From NCBI GenBank assembly GCA_048772705.1, contig JBLWGC010000011.1, positions 1 through 27,370 on the forward strand: a DNA stretch of 27,370 bases. The letters run 5' to 3'. The position numbers and the translations under genes are program-made. Positions within the stretch are counted from its first letter, which is position 1; every line of letters begins with the position of its first letter. Positions 13,386 through 20,620 of the stretch are shown one piece after another. The DNA comes from Leidyana gryllorum EB-2025a (Eukaryota; Apicomplexa). The notes beneath the pieces are model-generated. The model did not search any database, was not told where the DNA came from, and saw nothing but the letters and a program-made list of their open reading frames with translations.

Positions 13386-13508
13386 CTTTCAGAGGCACCC
13401 TAAACATTGACTGCGCTGCTCTCCCAATGGCACTTGTGGTCTGCGACCGCTTTCAGAGGCACCCTAAACATTGACTGCGCTGCTCTCCCAATGGCACTTG
13501 TGGTCTGC
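13381..13508. repeat. Perfect 64-bp tandem duplication
   Basis: Two identical 64-base units (13381-13444 and 13445-13508) covering the Asn 3' end, spacer and start of the Gly-TCC relic. The lack of differences suggests a recent event. Confidence 0.9.
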
Positions 13509-13551
13509 GACCCTTCAAAGATGTAAGGTGGTTTGGATCCCGCCACGTGCA
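13494..13551 (+). pseudogene. tRNA-Gly(TCC) pseudogene
   Basis: Acceptor ends GCACTTG and CACGTGC with D-arm and T-loop lost, like 7999. A second partial start at 13430 comes from the tandem repeat. Confidence 0.6.
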
Positions 13552-13564
13552 GCCGTACGTACTT

Positions 13565-13637
13565 TGGACGACCTGGGCATCGATCCCAGTACCTCTCGCA
13601 TGCTAAGCGAGCGCTCTACCATTTGAGCTGGTCGCCC
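13565..13637 (-). tRNA. tRNA-Ala-AGC: tRNA-Ala(AGC)
   Basis: Intact, loop TTAGCAT, acceptor GGGCGAC/GTCGTCC. Confidence 0.96.
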
Positions 13638-13701
13638 ATTCTGCAAACCCCAGTACATCCAGTTCTTTTTACATGGTATGACCAATCTCCTGCTCCACTT
13701 T

Positions 13702-13737
13702 GCACGCAGGAAGGCACGCAGGAAGGCACGCAGGAAA
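13702..13737. repeat. Three 12-bp tandem units
   Basis: Unit GCACGCAGGAAG three times, last base changed in the third. It ends at the discriminator of Arg-CCT(-). Absent from the inverted sister at 11.4 kb. Confidence 0.85.
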
Positions 13738-13808
13738 CGGCTGGAGGGACTCGAACCCTCAACCTTTGCCTTAGGAGGGCAACGCGCTATCCATTGCGCG
13801 ACAACCGC
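13736..13808 (-). tRNA. tRNA-Arg-CCT: tRNA-Arg(CCT)
   Basis: Acceptor GCGGTTG/CAGCCGT, loop CTCCTAA. All stems pair. Confidence 0.95.
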
Positions 13809-13908
13809 ATTCGGGACGCATCCGACTTTTGAGTTGGACGAAAGCGGGCTGCCCCGAGGTGTCTCCTCTTTCACCCAACCAGTATCCAGATAACCGAAGC
13901 CTATCCAT

Positions 13909-13981
13909 GGTACGGTGGCCTAATGGATAGGGCATCGGTCTTCGGAACCGGGAGTTGTGGGTTCGAGTCCCATCCGCATCA
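13909..13981 (+). tRNA. tRNA-Arg-TCG: tRNA-Arg(TCG)
   Basis: Loop CTTCGGA, T-arm GTTCGAGTC whole. One acceptor mismatch (GGTACGG). Confidence 0.92.
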
Positions 13982-14068
13982 TAGCCTCTCACTCGGAAGA
14001 CGTTCAGTTTCGACCGAGGCAAGCTTGCTAGCTGTATGGGGAGCCACTGCCGCGCATGTCGAGTTGAA

Positions 14069-14128
14069 GTGCTAGTGATATGATTTTCCTTCGCTTGTGG
14101 GAGTGCTCGATTCGATCCCCGTAGGTTG
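14069..14128 (+). pseudogene. Pro-like tRNA pseudogene
   Basis: Inverted relative of 3671-3728. B box TTCGATCC and D-arm remnant visible; anticodon not assignable. Confidence 0.5.
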
Positions 14129-14188
14129 CAGACAGCTGGAAGTAGAAATTGCCCGAGTCTCTCGGGGTGCTGCAGATCTTTCGCAATT

Positions 14189-14259
14189 GCACTTGTGGTC
14201 TAAGGGTAAGATGCGACCCTTCCAAGGTCGTAACCCGAGTTCGAGTCCCGGCAGGTGCA
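14189..14259 (+). tRNA. tRNA-Gly-TCC: tRNA-Gly(TCC)
   Basis: Acceptor GCACTTG/CAGGTGC, loop CTTCCAA. Intact apart from one T-stem change. Confidence 0.94.
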
Positions 14260-14329
14260 GCTGTATGTAGGTCGAACGACCTGTATATCAGTGAAGTGAG
14301 GGGACTGAGTGCCAATACAATACAACGGC

Positions 14330-14409
14330 TGACAAGAGTGGGATTCGAACCCACGCCCTTTCGGACTGCGGCCTGAACACAGCGCCTTAGACCACTCGGC
14401 CATCTTGCC
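14330..14409 (-). tRNA. tRNA-Leu-CAG: tRNA-Leu(CAG)
   Basis: Intact 80 nt gene, acceptor GGCAAGA/TCTTGTC, loop TTCAGGC. Confidence 0.96.
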
Positions 14410-14478
14410 GGAGCGTTCGCCACTTTACAGGTTTTCTGTCCGTGAAGTTCTCGAGAAGGAAGACTTTTAGGGTTGGAG

Positions 14479-14513
14479 ACGCGGAAGACGCGGGTTTGAT
14501 GCCCTGTTTTGGA
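14479..14513 (+). pseudogene. tRNA-Asp 3' fragment
   Basis: Anticodon 3' stem, T-arm and part of the acceptor of Asp; the 5' half is absent. Confidence 0.55.
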
Positions 14514-14561
14514 GAGAGCCTGTTTCCTCGCTTTGGTGGGACTCACTTCAAAGATTCGAGC

Positions 14562-14634
14562 TACAGCCACCGAGGATCGAACTCGGGACCTTCTGCGTGT
14601 TAAGCAGACGTCGTAACCACTAGACCATGGCTGC
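14562..14634 (-). tRNA. tRNA-Val-AAC: tRNA-Val(AAC)
   Basis: Intact, loop TTAACAC, acceptor GCAGCCA/TGGCTGT. Confidence 0.96.
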
Positions 14635-14698
14635 ATGGATGGTCCCCGCAGCCCAAGAGAAGTGGCGAAGCTTCAGGGAGTAGTGAGGACCAGTTCAA

Positions 14699-14769
14699 GG
14701 GTCGCGCCGGGATCGAACCCAGGTCGGAAGATTCAGAGTCTCCAGTGCTAACCACTACACCACGCAACC
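14699..14769 (-). tRNA. tRNA-Gln-CTG: tRNA-Gln(CTG)
   Basis: Loop CTCTGAA, acceptor GGTTGCG/CGCGACC. The T-loop is one base short and one anticodon-stem pair is changed. Confidence 0.85.
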
Positions 14770-14870
14770 CAATCACTCCTTCACAAAAAAGAGTTGGTAG
14801 AGCATTCGGACTAGCCCTCAACTGGACACATGCAACACGCATCTCTACTAACCTCTGAGATATTGGAACT

Positions 14871-14940
14871 GGCTCTTGTACTTTAGTCGGCAGAGCGTGT
14901 GGTTGTAAAATACAAACTCGGAGATCCGGTCTCTGAGGCA
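14871..14940 (+). pseudogene. Asn-type pseudogene with GTA-like loop
   Basis: D-arm and 5' end like Asn. The loop reads TTGTAAA (GTA, Tyr-like) with a broken stem and no B box. Sister at 23359. Confidence 0.6.
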
Positions 14941-15045
14941 ACCTTCACACATACTGGGGTGCCCAAGTCTATCTAAGGGCTACAAGGCACCCTCAAAGCT
15001 CTCAACTCTGTAATCAAATAGCGCCAGTTGCAGCACTACAAACTT

Positions 15046-15118
15046 TTGACGACCTGGGCATTGATCCCAGTACCTCTTGCACGCTACGCGAGCGCTTCAC
15101 CATTTGAGCTAGTCCCCC
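15046..15118 (-). tRNA. tRNA-Ala(AGC), decayed
   Basis: Full length, but the loop is GTAGCGT and the acceptor and anticodon stems have several mismatches. Probably inactive. Confidence 0.7.
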
Positions 15119-15207
15119 GCTGTGCAAGCCCCGTCGCTTTTTGTTGATTCTCAACATAGTATGACCACTCTCGCGACTGTGCTCACCGGGTTGCACGACC
15201 GACAGGC

Positions 15208-15279
15208 GGCTGTTTGGTCTAGTGGTCTGATTCTCCGTTCGGGTGGAAGAAGTTCTGGGTTCGATTCCCAGAACAGCCC
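15208..15279 (+). tRNA. tRNA-Pro-CGG: tRNA-Pro(CGG), mildly decayed
   Basis: Loop TTCGGGT. The 5' anticodon stem CTCCG leaves two mismatches. Acceptor and T-arm whole. Confidence 0.85.
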
Positions 15280-15342
15280 TATTGGTCGTCAGTGGATCCG
15301 ACGGGACAAGTTGCCCCCAGAACCAACACAGCCACCTCGTTG

Positions 15343-15395
15343 GCCAGGCCCAGTAGATTTCTAGTCTACCCCCTTGAACACTCGGGCAAGTTGCC
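15343..15395 (-). pseudogene. tRNA-Ser(AGA), T-arm and acceptor 3' side missing
   Basis: The anticodon arm (CTAGAAA) and 5' end are whole. The gene stops in the variable arm, where unrelated spacer begins; a block junction inside a tRNA. Confidence 0.75.
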
Positions 15396-15465
15396 ACCTG
15401 TCGAACTCGGCATTTAGCGGCCAGTGGCTTCACATACGGTTCAGCAAGCTTGACTCGGACTGCTG

Positions 15466-15530
15466 GCGGTGCCCGAACCCCCGGTCTCTCCATTGAAAGT
15501 CTGGCGCTCTACCGACGGAGCTGGCGCGGC
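15466..15530 (-). pseudogene. Lys-type tRNA pseudogene (TTC-like loop)
   Basis: Sister of 152-213 with the same truncated T-arm and TTC-like loop. Confidence 0.7.
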
Positions 15531-15630
15531 AGGGAAGTGAGGACTTTATAACACGTACCTTTCGTATTGGTCGCAGAATGTTGGGGGTTGCTGGAGTCCA
15601 GGGCGACTCTTTATCGAAGATCCACTCACT

Positions 15631-15704
15631 TGGTCACGCCCGGGCTCGAACCGGGGACCTTGAGCTTATTAGGCTCACGCTCTGACCGACTGAGCTACGC
15701 GACC
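15631..15704 (-). tRNA. tRNA-Ile-AAT: tRNA-Ile(AAT)
   Basis: Loop CTAATAA between TGAGC and GCTCA, acceptor GGTCGCG/CGTGACC, B box GTTCGAGCC. The only intact Ile gene here. Confidence 0.94.
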
Positions 15705-15848
15705 ACTTCTGCCACGACAGATGGCACCGACCCGGATGCTGGATCCCACCTCAGCTGCTCAAACATCTCAGACACTAGCGGACAGCTGGAATCCACTCTT
15801 CTCAGGTGGCGCCCCGTACGAGTTAGTCGGCGCTTCCGATGCCGACCG

Positions 15849-15921
15849 TGGGAGTGGGGAGGATTGAACTCTCGACTTCAGGATTATGAGACCTAGGCGC
15901 TACCGACTGCGCTACACTCCC
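15849..15921 (-). tRNA. tRNA-Met-CAT: tRNA-Met(CAT), elongator
   Basis: Acceptor GGGAGTG/CACTCCC, loop CTCATAA. One D-region change; T-loop TTCAATC. Confidence 0.92.
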
Positions 15922-15995
15922 TCGTGAAACTTCTCTCGATGCATCTCTTCCTGTCAAAAGGGTGCAGAGGGATGCTCCATCAACAACACACCCGC

Positions 15996-16068
15996 CCAGT
16001 TGGGCCGGCGCTTGACCGCGAACTTGGAACTTATCAGGCTCACCCTTTAAGTGACCGAAAATAGGCAG
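15996..16068 (-). pseudogene. tRNA-Ile-type pseudogene
   Basis: Follows Ile in the anticodon region, loop CTGATAA. The D-arm and T-arm are lost. Limits approximate. Confidence 0.5.
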
Positions 16069-16257
16069 AGTTGAGGTAAACACTCACTGGACCAACTAGC
16101 CGACTGATGTGCTCCGCAAAACCACCACGATTGGCCTTCCTCCACCCCGCCAAACAGTCATTCCAGAGCCAAATACTGACATTTAGAATGGGCTATACCC
16201 ACATCACTAACAGTTTGCACGGGATTCCCGACGAAAGGTATGATCAATTACACTCTT

Positions 16258-16339
16258 GGCAAGGTGGCCGAGTGGTTAAGGCGGCGGCCTGCTAAGCCGT
16301 TGGGTTTCACCCGCGTGAGTTCGAATCTCACCCTTGTCG
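16258..16339 (+). tRNA. tRNA-Ser-GCT: tRNA-Ser(GCT)
   Basis: Intact 82 nt copy, loop CTGCTAA. Confidence 0.96.
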
Positions 16340-16524
16340 GTAGCATTCGCGGAGAGCGTGCTTCAATGATTGTCCGACTCAAATAGAACGCTCTACGCTG
16401 GGCGCTATATACAGGAGCCAATTGATTATTTCAGCGGTCAGTAGAGAGACTCGTGTTGTGTGTGTTCATTTGAGAAAGGGCTAGTCCGGATAGTTCTACC
16501 GACTCTTCAGGGATGGGCTGAAGC

Positions 16525-16595
16525 GGTTGCGTGGTGAGTGGTTAGCACTGGAGACTCTGAATCTCCCGACCTGGGTTCGATTTCCGGCGCGACCT
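16525..16595 (+). tRNA. tRNA-Gln-CTG: tRNA-Gln(CTG), D-arm one base short
   Basis: Acceptor GGTTGCG/CGCGACC, loop CTCTGAA. One base is missing in the D-arm, as in the inverted copy at 23182. Confidence 0.88.
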
Positions 16596-16659
16596 TGGAA
16601 CTGGTCTTCACTGCTCCGTAAAACTTCGCCACTCCTCTTGGGCTGCGGGGCCCATTCAT

Positions 16660-16733
16660 GCAGTCAACGGTTTAGTGGTTACGACGTCTGCTCAACACCC
16701 AAAAGGTCCCGAGTTCGGTCCTCGGTGGCTGTA
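16660..16733 (+). tRNA. tRNA-Val(AAC), decayed
   Basis: Loop TCAACAC; the 3' anticodon stem no longer pairs and the D-region has an extra base. Probably inactive. Confidence 0.7.
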
Positions 16734-16788
16734 GCTCGCGACGTTCAGCGAGAACTAAAAGAGAGAATCTTCAGCGAAGCCATCTGTG

Positions 16789-16860
16789 CCCCGAGACCGG
16801 GAATCGAACCAGGGTATGCCGCGTGACAGGCGGAAATACTAACCGCTTTACTATCTCGGA
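16789..16860 (-). tRNA. tRNA-Asp-GTC: tRNA-Asp(GTC), mildly decayed
   Basis: Loop CTGTCAC. Changes in the T-stem and D-arm. Confidence 0.85.
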
Positions 16861-16955
16861 CGCTCGTGAATACCCCGGCCTCCAACCCCGGAAGACCTTC
16901 CATTTTGAGATTCCAAGTACAGGAAACGCGTGGAAGGGCGAGCCAACAACATTCC

Positions 16956-17035
16956 GGAAGGGTGGCCTAGTGGTCTCAAACGCTGTGTTCAGGCCGCAGT
17001 CCGAAAGGGCGTGGGTTCGAATCCCACTCTTGTCA
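16956..17035 (+). tRNA. tRNA-Leu-CAG: tRNA-Leu(CAG), damaged acceptor
   Basis: Loop TTCAGGC and T-arm whole; the 5' acceptor GGAAGGG mispairs. Inverted sister of 3099. Confidence 0.78.
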
Positions 17036-17145
17036 GCCGTTGTAGTCAGGACAACCTGCGACTGGATCCCAGCACTGCCCGCCGTGCACGTAGCATCCGG
17101 CTAACTTTCGTCGATACAACTGACACATGATTCTCCAGCTAAGTT

Positions 17146-17217
17146 GCCTTCTTAGCTTAGGGGCAGAGCGTTCGCTTCGTAAGCGAGAAGTCGCCGGTTC
17201 GATTCCGGCAGAAGGCT
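17146..17217 (+). tRNA. tRNA-Thr-CGT: tRNA-Thr(CGT)
   Basis: Intact, acceptor GCCTTCT/AGAAGGC, loop TTCGTAA. Confidence 0.95.
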
Positions 17218-17283
17218 TTGATGCATCGATAGGCTTATAAGGAATGGCTGTCACCACGTACAAGATTCACAAGATCGTGTTCT

Positions 17284-17354
17284 GCATCTGTGGTCTAGTG
17301 CAAGAGTCGCTCGCTGCCATCGAGATAACCCGTGTGGGATTCCCGACGGATGGA
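17284..17354 (+). pseudogene. tRNA-Gly pseudogene
   Basis: Inverted member of the damaged Gly family (2781, 8499, 21935). The T-loop lacks TTCGA. Confidence 0.7.
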
Positions 17355-17398
17355 AAATGATAGCATGATGAGTTTGTCGGCGGTTCCGATTCCGACCG

Positions 17399-17471
17399 TG
17401 GGAGTGGAGAGGATTGAACTCTCGACTTCAGGATTATGAGACCTACGCGCTACCGACTGCGCTACACTCCC
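17399..17471 (-). tRNA. tRNA-Met-CAT: tRNA-Met(CAT), elongator
   Basis: Intact acceptor and anticodon arm; T-loop TTCAATC. Confidence 0.94.
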
Positions 17472-17548
17472 TACCGAAACTTCTCTCGATGCATCTCCTC
17501 CTGTCAAAAAGGTGCACGTGATGCTGTATCCACAACACACCCGCCTGG

Positions 17549-17616
17549 TCGGGGCGGGGCTCAACCGCAAACTTGGACTTGTTGGGCTCACCATTTAACT
17601 GACCGAAAATACGCAG
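17549..17616 (-). pseudogene. tRNA-Ile-type pseudogene
   Basis: Relative of 15996-16068, further drifted; loop CCAACAA. Followed by the shared spacer and Ser-GCT. Confidence 0.45.
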
Positions 17617-17802
17617 AGTTGAGGTAAACAATCACTGGACCAAGTAGTCGACTGATGTGCTCAGCAAAGCACCTGATTGGCCTCGTCCGCCCGGCCGAAC
17701 AGTTATTTCAGAGCCTAATACTGACATGGAGTAGGGGTTGTTCCCACACCACTGACAATTCGCATGAGAGTCCCGAGGGAACGTGTGATCCGTTGCACTC
17801 TC

Positions 17803-17884
17803 GGCAAGGTGGCACAGTGTTTGAGGCGGCGGCTTGCTAAGCCGTTGGGTTTCACCCACGTGAGTTCAAATCTCACCATTGTCC
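17803..17884 (+). tRNA. tRNA-Ser-GCT: tRNA-Ser(GCT), mildly decayed
   Basis: 82 nt, loop TTGCTAA. Changes in the D-arm, acceptor (CATTGTC) and T-loop (TTCAAAT). Confidence 0.82.
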
Positions 17885-18055
17885 GTGGCACTCGGGGAGA
17901 GCGCAACTGCTTCAATGATTGAACTGAGGTTTTTGCCCGACTCGAATCCAACTCTTTACGCTGGGGTCTGTATACAAGACCCGTGTTGCATGTGTCCAGT
18001 TGAGGAGCGCTAGTCCGGATGGCTCTACCAACTCTTTTTCGGGAAGGACTGAATC

Positions 18056-18127
18056 GGTTACGTGGTGTAGTGGTTAGCACTGGAGAATCTAAATCTCCCG
18101 ACCTAGCTTCGATTCCCGGCGCGACCT
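18056..18127 (+). tRNA. Gln-type tRNA with CTA (UAG-reading) anticodon
   Basis: The body is Gln (GG acceptor start, CGCGACC, stem GGAGA/TCTCC), but the loop is ATCTAAA and bases 18089-18091 read CTA, complementary to the amber codon. The acceptor has one mismatch and the T-stem two (CTAGC), so it may be a pseudogene. A suppressor role is conceivable but unproven. Confidence 0.7.
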
Positions 18128-18190
18128 CGAAACTGGTCTTCACTTTTCCGTGAAGCCTCGCCACTTCTCGTGGTCTGCCGGACCTTCGCT

Positions 18191-18263
18191 GCAGCCATGG
18201 TCTAGTGGTCACGACGTCTGCTTAACACGCAGAAGGTCCCGAGTTCGATCCTCGGTGGCTGTA
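18191..18263 (+). tRNA. tRNA-Val-AAC: tRNA-Val(AAC)
   Basis: Intact, loop TTAACAC. Confidence 0.96.
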
Positions 18264-18316
18264 AGTCGCATTTTTCAGGTGAACACCACGAAATCTAAAG
18301 CGGAAAAACTAAGTGT

Positions 18317-18349
18317 CTCCAAGACCGGGAATCGTACCCGGGTCCTCCC
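18317..18349 (-). pseudogene. tRNA-Asp 3' half
   Basis: Acceptor 3' strand and T-arm of Asp, ending at the anticodon arm, where the spacer before Leu-AAG begins. Confidence 0.6.
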
Positions 18350-18403
18350 TTCTCGACACTTCACGAAAAGAAAACCTGTCAAGTGGCGAGCCAAGAACAC
18401 TCC

Positions 18404-18483
18404 GGCATGATGGCCGAGTGGACCAAGGCGCTGTGTTAAGGCCGCAGTTCGAAAGGGCGTGGGTTCGAATCCCGCTCTTGTCA
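18404..18483 (+). tRNA. tRNA-Leu-AAG: tRNA-Leu(AAG)
   Basis: 80 nt, loop TTAAGGC. One acceptor mismatch (GGCATGA) and one T-stem change. Confidence 0.88.
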
Positions 18484-18529
18484 ACCGTTGCATTGTCATC
18501 CGATTCCCCCTCCGACACTTGCCTCCTTA

Positions 18530-18610
18530 TGCGAGAAGTGGGGTTCGAACCCACGCGGAATTAACCAGTGGATCTTAAGGCCACCCCCTTAACGTCTCGG
18601 GCATTCTCGC
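18530..18610 (-). tRNA. tRNA-Leu-TAA: tRNA-Leu(TAA)
   Basis: 81 nt type II, acceptor GCGAGAA/TTCTCGC, loop CTTAAGA, B box GTTCGAACC. One mismatch at the top of the anticodon stem. Single copy. Confidence 0.92.
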
Positions 18611-18674
18611 AATGCAGCATCGAAATAAGTAGTCTGGGGTTCCTACGGGTAGCCAGTGCCGACCATGTGAGTGG

Positions 18675-18713
18675 GGTCTGAACACAGCGCCTTGCCCACT
18701 AGGGCATCTTGCC
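18675..18713 (-). pseudogene. tRNA-Leu 5' half
   Basis: Acceptor 5' strand, D-arm and anticodon region of Leu-CAG, stopping after the anticodon. Confidence 0.55.
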
Positions 18714-18716
18714 ACA

Positions 18717-18763
18717 TTCTGGTAGGCGCAAGTCTGCATGGGTGCGAATCCCATTATGTGCAA
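18717..18763 (+). pseudogene. tRNA-Leu(CAA) 3' half
   Basis: Anticodon 3' stem, variable arm, T-arm and acceptor of Leu-CAA, back to back with the preceding Leu half on the other strand. Confidence 0.6.
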
Positions 18764-18818
18764 CGGTACTCATTCCAGGGCGGAATTGGCCATTACATCG
18801 TGGATCCCCCTAACATTC

Positions 18819-18892
18819 GGCTGTTCGGTCTAGTGGTATGATCCTTGCTTAGGGGGTGGAAGGAGTCTTGGGTTCGATTCCTAAAACAGCCT
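18819..18892 (+). tRNA. tRNA-Pro(AGG), enlarged anticodon loop
   Basis: Acceptor GGCTGTT/AACAGCC. The anticodon region has two extra G and a changed stem base. T-arm whole. Directly followed by T5. Confidence 0.7.
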
Positions 18893-18896
18893 TTTT
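18892..18896 (+). terminator. T5 at tRNA-Pro 3' end
   Basis: T5 begins at the discriminator of the Pro gene, the classic position for a Pol III terminator. Confidence 0.55.
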
Positions 18897-18990
18897 GCTA
18901 GCCGCTGACGAGGGTCTAGGAGAGTTGATACACGCATCCCCTGTCTCAAATACGATAACGAGTCTTTCGAACTCCGCCTACCACGTCACT

Positions 18991-19025
18991 CGACAGCTGC
19001 TAGATTCGAACCAGTGGGGCCAGGC
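18991..19025 (-). pseudogene. tRNA-Ser 3' fragment
   Basis: Acceptor 3' strand and T-arm of the Ser-AGA family, complementary to the part missing at 15343. Confidence 0.55.
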
Positions 19026-19070
19026 GATACTGACGACTCAGGTGTTTAAGACAGTGAGGCTGTGGGTTGT

Positions 19071-19143
19071 GCGGTGGTGGCGGAATGGATAGCGTGTTGC
19101 CCTCCGGAGGCAAAGGTTGTGGGTTCGAGTCCCGCCCACCGTT
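19071..19143 (+). tRNA. tRNA-Arg-CCG: tRNA-Arg(CCG)
   Basis: Acceptor GCGGTGG/CCACCGT, loop CTCCGGA between TTGCC and GGCAA. All stems pair or nearly so. Single copy. Confidence 0.94.
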
Positions 19144-19177
19144 CTCGTGGTCCCGCTCAACCGTGGAATCGAGAAGA

Positions 19178-19255
19178 GTGGCTGCCATTCGGAGCCATGC
19201 AGACTTGCGCCATCCAAACTCAAGTTTGGCACCGCAGGCCACCGCGATCTGTGCC
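19178..19255 (-). pseudogene. tRNA-Leu(CAA)-type pseudogene
   Basis: Follows Leu-CAA through the variable arm, but the loop reads about CTTGAGT and the D-arm and T-loop are altered. Confidence 0.6.
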
Positions 19256-19332
19256 GCAGTGTTGAGCTTGAGGGCTCGAAGTACCACTGTTGAGGAACCG
19301 AGGCTGGAAAAGTTCGCTTGGGTTTAGCGGAT

Positions 19333-19403
19333 AGGCGGCTATCCCAAGTGGCAGAGAGGTGACTTTGCAGGCCAAATGTGCGGGGGTCGATACCAGGTCG
19401 GGG
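19333..19403 (+). pseudogene. tRNA-Ala(TGC)-type pseudogene
   Basis: Resembles Ala-TGC at both ends and keeps TTTGCA, but the anticodon and T stems do not form. Confidence 0.5.
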
Positions 19404-19463
19404 AGCTCTCGAAGAAAAGACGCCTGTGAATCATTTCTATAAGTGTGTCCCCCTGCGGGCGCT

Positions 19464-19537
19464 CACCAGTGCGTCGTTTCGATCGACGGAACTTTGGGTC
19501 ATGAGCCCGACACTCTCCTCGTGTCTCTGTGAGTGCT
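19464..19537 (-). tRNA. Initiator tRNA-Met(CAT), damaged D-arm
   Basis: T-loop ATCGAAA and three G:C pairs in the anticodon stem (TCGGG/CCCAA around CTCATGA) mark the initiator. The D-arm is scrambled and the acceptor mismatched, so this copy looks inactive. Confidence 0.7.
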
Positions 19538-19561
19538 ACAGCCTCTGTCGATCTTTCGACT

Positions 19562-19631
19562 GCATTTGTGGTCTGACGGCAAAATGCGACCTTGCTGAGG
19601 TCGTAACGCGGACTGAGTTCCCGCAGGTGCA
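19562..19631 (+). pseudogene. tRNA-Gly-type pseudogene with GCT loop
   Basis: Acceptor GCATTTG/CAGGTGC pairs. The loop is TTGCTGA (GCT at 19594-19596) and the T-loop is broken. Confidence 0.65.
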
Positions 19632-19644
19632 GCCGTATGCAAGT

Positions 19645-19712
19645 TGGACGACCTGTCTATCGATCTCATCTGGCATGTCAATGAGCACTCTACCTTTTGA
19701 GCTAGCGGTCTC
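19645..19712 (-). pseudogene. tRNA-Ala-type pseudogene
   Basis: T-arm and D-arm remnants of Ala-AGC; anticodon arm lost. The 5' limit is approximate. Confidence 0.5.
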
Positions 19713-19840
19713 CAACTTAGAAGAGCTATTGCATGCCCTGCTTGATGAGTGGACGATTGCCCGTTGAGAATCTGCGGAACGCTGCTGGCAAGCTGGAGTC
19801 GCACGGCTGTGAGGGATGACACCAAATATCACAACCTCTC

Positions 19841-19913
19841 TGCCTCGGCCGTGGATCGAACACGGGACTTCCAGATCTTCAGTCTGGCGCTCTCCCAACT
19901 GAGCTACCGGGGC
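19841..19913 (-). tRNA. tRNA-Phe-GAA: tRNA-Phe(GAA)
   Basis: Loop CTGAAGA; acceptor GCCCCGG/CCGAGGC with one mismatch. Confidence 0.92.
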
Positions 19914-20028
19914 GGTAGGTAGTCACGGAAGGCGGTGAAGATGAGCACCTACCGCGGCCGTATGTGGGGCCACTGCCCGCTCAAAATGCGAGGACTTCTG
20001 GGGTTGGAGGCCGGCGTGTTTACTAGCG

Positions 20029-20099
20029 TCCGAGATAGTATAGTGGTCAGTATTCCGCCTGTCACGCGGAAGACCCGGGTTCGATTACCGGTCTTGGAG
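20029..20099 (+). tRNA. tRNA-Asp-GTC: tRNA-Asp(GTC), mildly decayed
   Basis: Loop CTGTCAC. One base is missing before the anticodon stem and one T-stem change. Its 3' end abuts the start of a duplicated block. Confidence 0.85.
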
Positions 20100-20188
20100 C
20101 ACCTGCCGCTATGTATTTACCGAGTTGAGAGCCTTTGATTGTGCCCTGTAGCCCCTGGATAGACTTTGGCATCGCAATACGGTCTAGG

Positions 20189-20259
20189 GTGCCTGAGACC
20201 GCGGACCTGCGACTTAGTATTTAACAATCACACGCTTTGCCCACTGCGCTACAAGAGCC
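20189..20259 (-). pseudogene. tRNA-Asn(GTT)-type pseudogene
   Basis: Loop TTGTTAA and a D-arm resembling Asn; the anticodon stem is weak and the T-loop lacks TTCGA. Copied at 25026. Confidence 0.6.
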
Positions 20260-20357
20260 AGTTGAATATTTTGGAGGTTAGTAGAAAAACCCGTTTTGCA
20301 TGTGTGGGGAAGCTCTAGTCCGGATGGCTCTATCAACTCTTTGAGAAGGGCTAAATC

Positions 20358-20429
20358 GGTTGCGTGGTGTAGTGGTTAGCACTGGAGACTTTGAATCTCC
20401 CGACCTGGGTTCGATTCCCGGCGCGACCT
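20358..20429 (+). tRNA. tRNA-Gln-TTG: tRNA-Gln(TTG)
   Basis: Intact, acceptor GGTTGCG/CGCGACC, loop CTTTGAA. Differs from the duplicated gene at 25196 in the wobble base. Confidence 0.96.
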
Positions 20430-20492
20430 TGAAACTAATCCTCACTACTTCGTGAAACCTCCCCACTTGCTTTGGTCTGCGGGACCTGCCGT

Positions 20493-20565
20493 GCAGCCAT
20501 GGTCTAGTGGTTACGACGTCTGCTTCACACGCAGAAGGTCCCCAGTTCGATCCTCGGTGGCTGTA
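20493..20565 (+). tRNA. tRNA-Val-CAC: tRNA-Val(CAC)
   Basis: Loop TTCACAC, acceptor whole, one T-stem mismatch absent from the twin at 25331. Confidence 0.94.
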
Positions 20566-20620
20566 GCTCGCAACTTTCAGCGAGAACCAAAGGAGAGAAT
20601 CTTAAGCGAAACCACCTGCG

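Larger units (their letters stand above)
15343..15704. repeat. Direct duplicate of 22-386
   Basis: Ser-AGA, Lys pseudogene and Ile-AAT in the same order and spacing. Ile is intact here and decayed in the other copy. Confidence 0.75.
16490..16900. repeat. Inverted duplicate of 22900-23320
   Basis: Gln, Val, Asp with shared private changes (Gln D-arm deletion, Val GCAGTCA acceptor and TCAACAC loop), so both copies descend from one already altered block. Confidence 0.85.
20101..20615. repeat. Near-identical direct duplicate of 24938-25453
   Basis: Asn relic, Gln, Val-CAC and spacers differ at only a handful of bases. One difference is the first anticodon base of Gln (TTG here, CTG there). Apparently a recent duplication. 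Confidence 0.9.

Noticed and set aside
13702-13737. CRISPR-like array
   Set aside because: Only three 12-base units without spacers; a plain tandem repeat.
14028-14636. Longest open frame (about 200 codons, - strand)
   Set aside because: It spans a Gly-TCC, a Leu-CAG and a Val-AAC tRNA plus relics, so it is not a gene.
16069-16257. Conserved 190-base spacer as an RNA gene
   Set aside because: It recurs at 387-590 and 17617-17802 but drifts freely, with no clear fold or promoter. Best explained as a passenger of the duplicated module.
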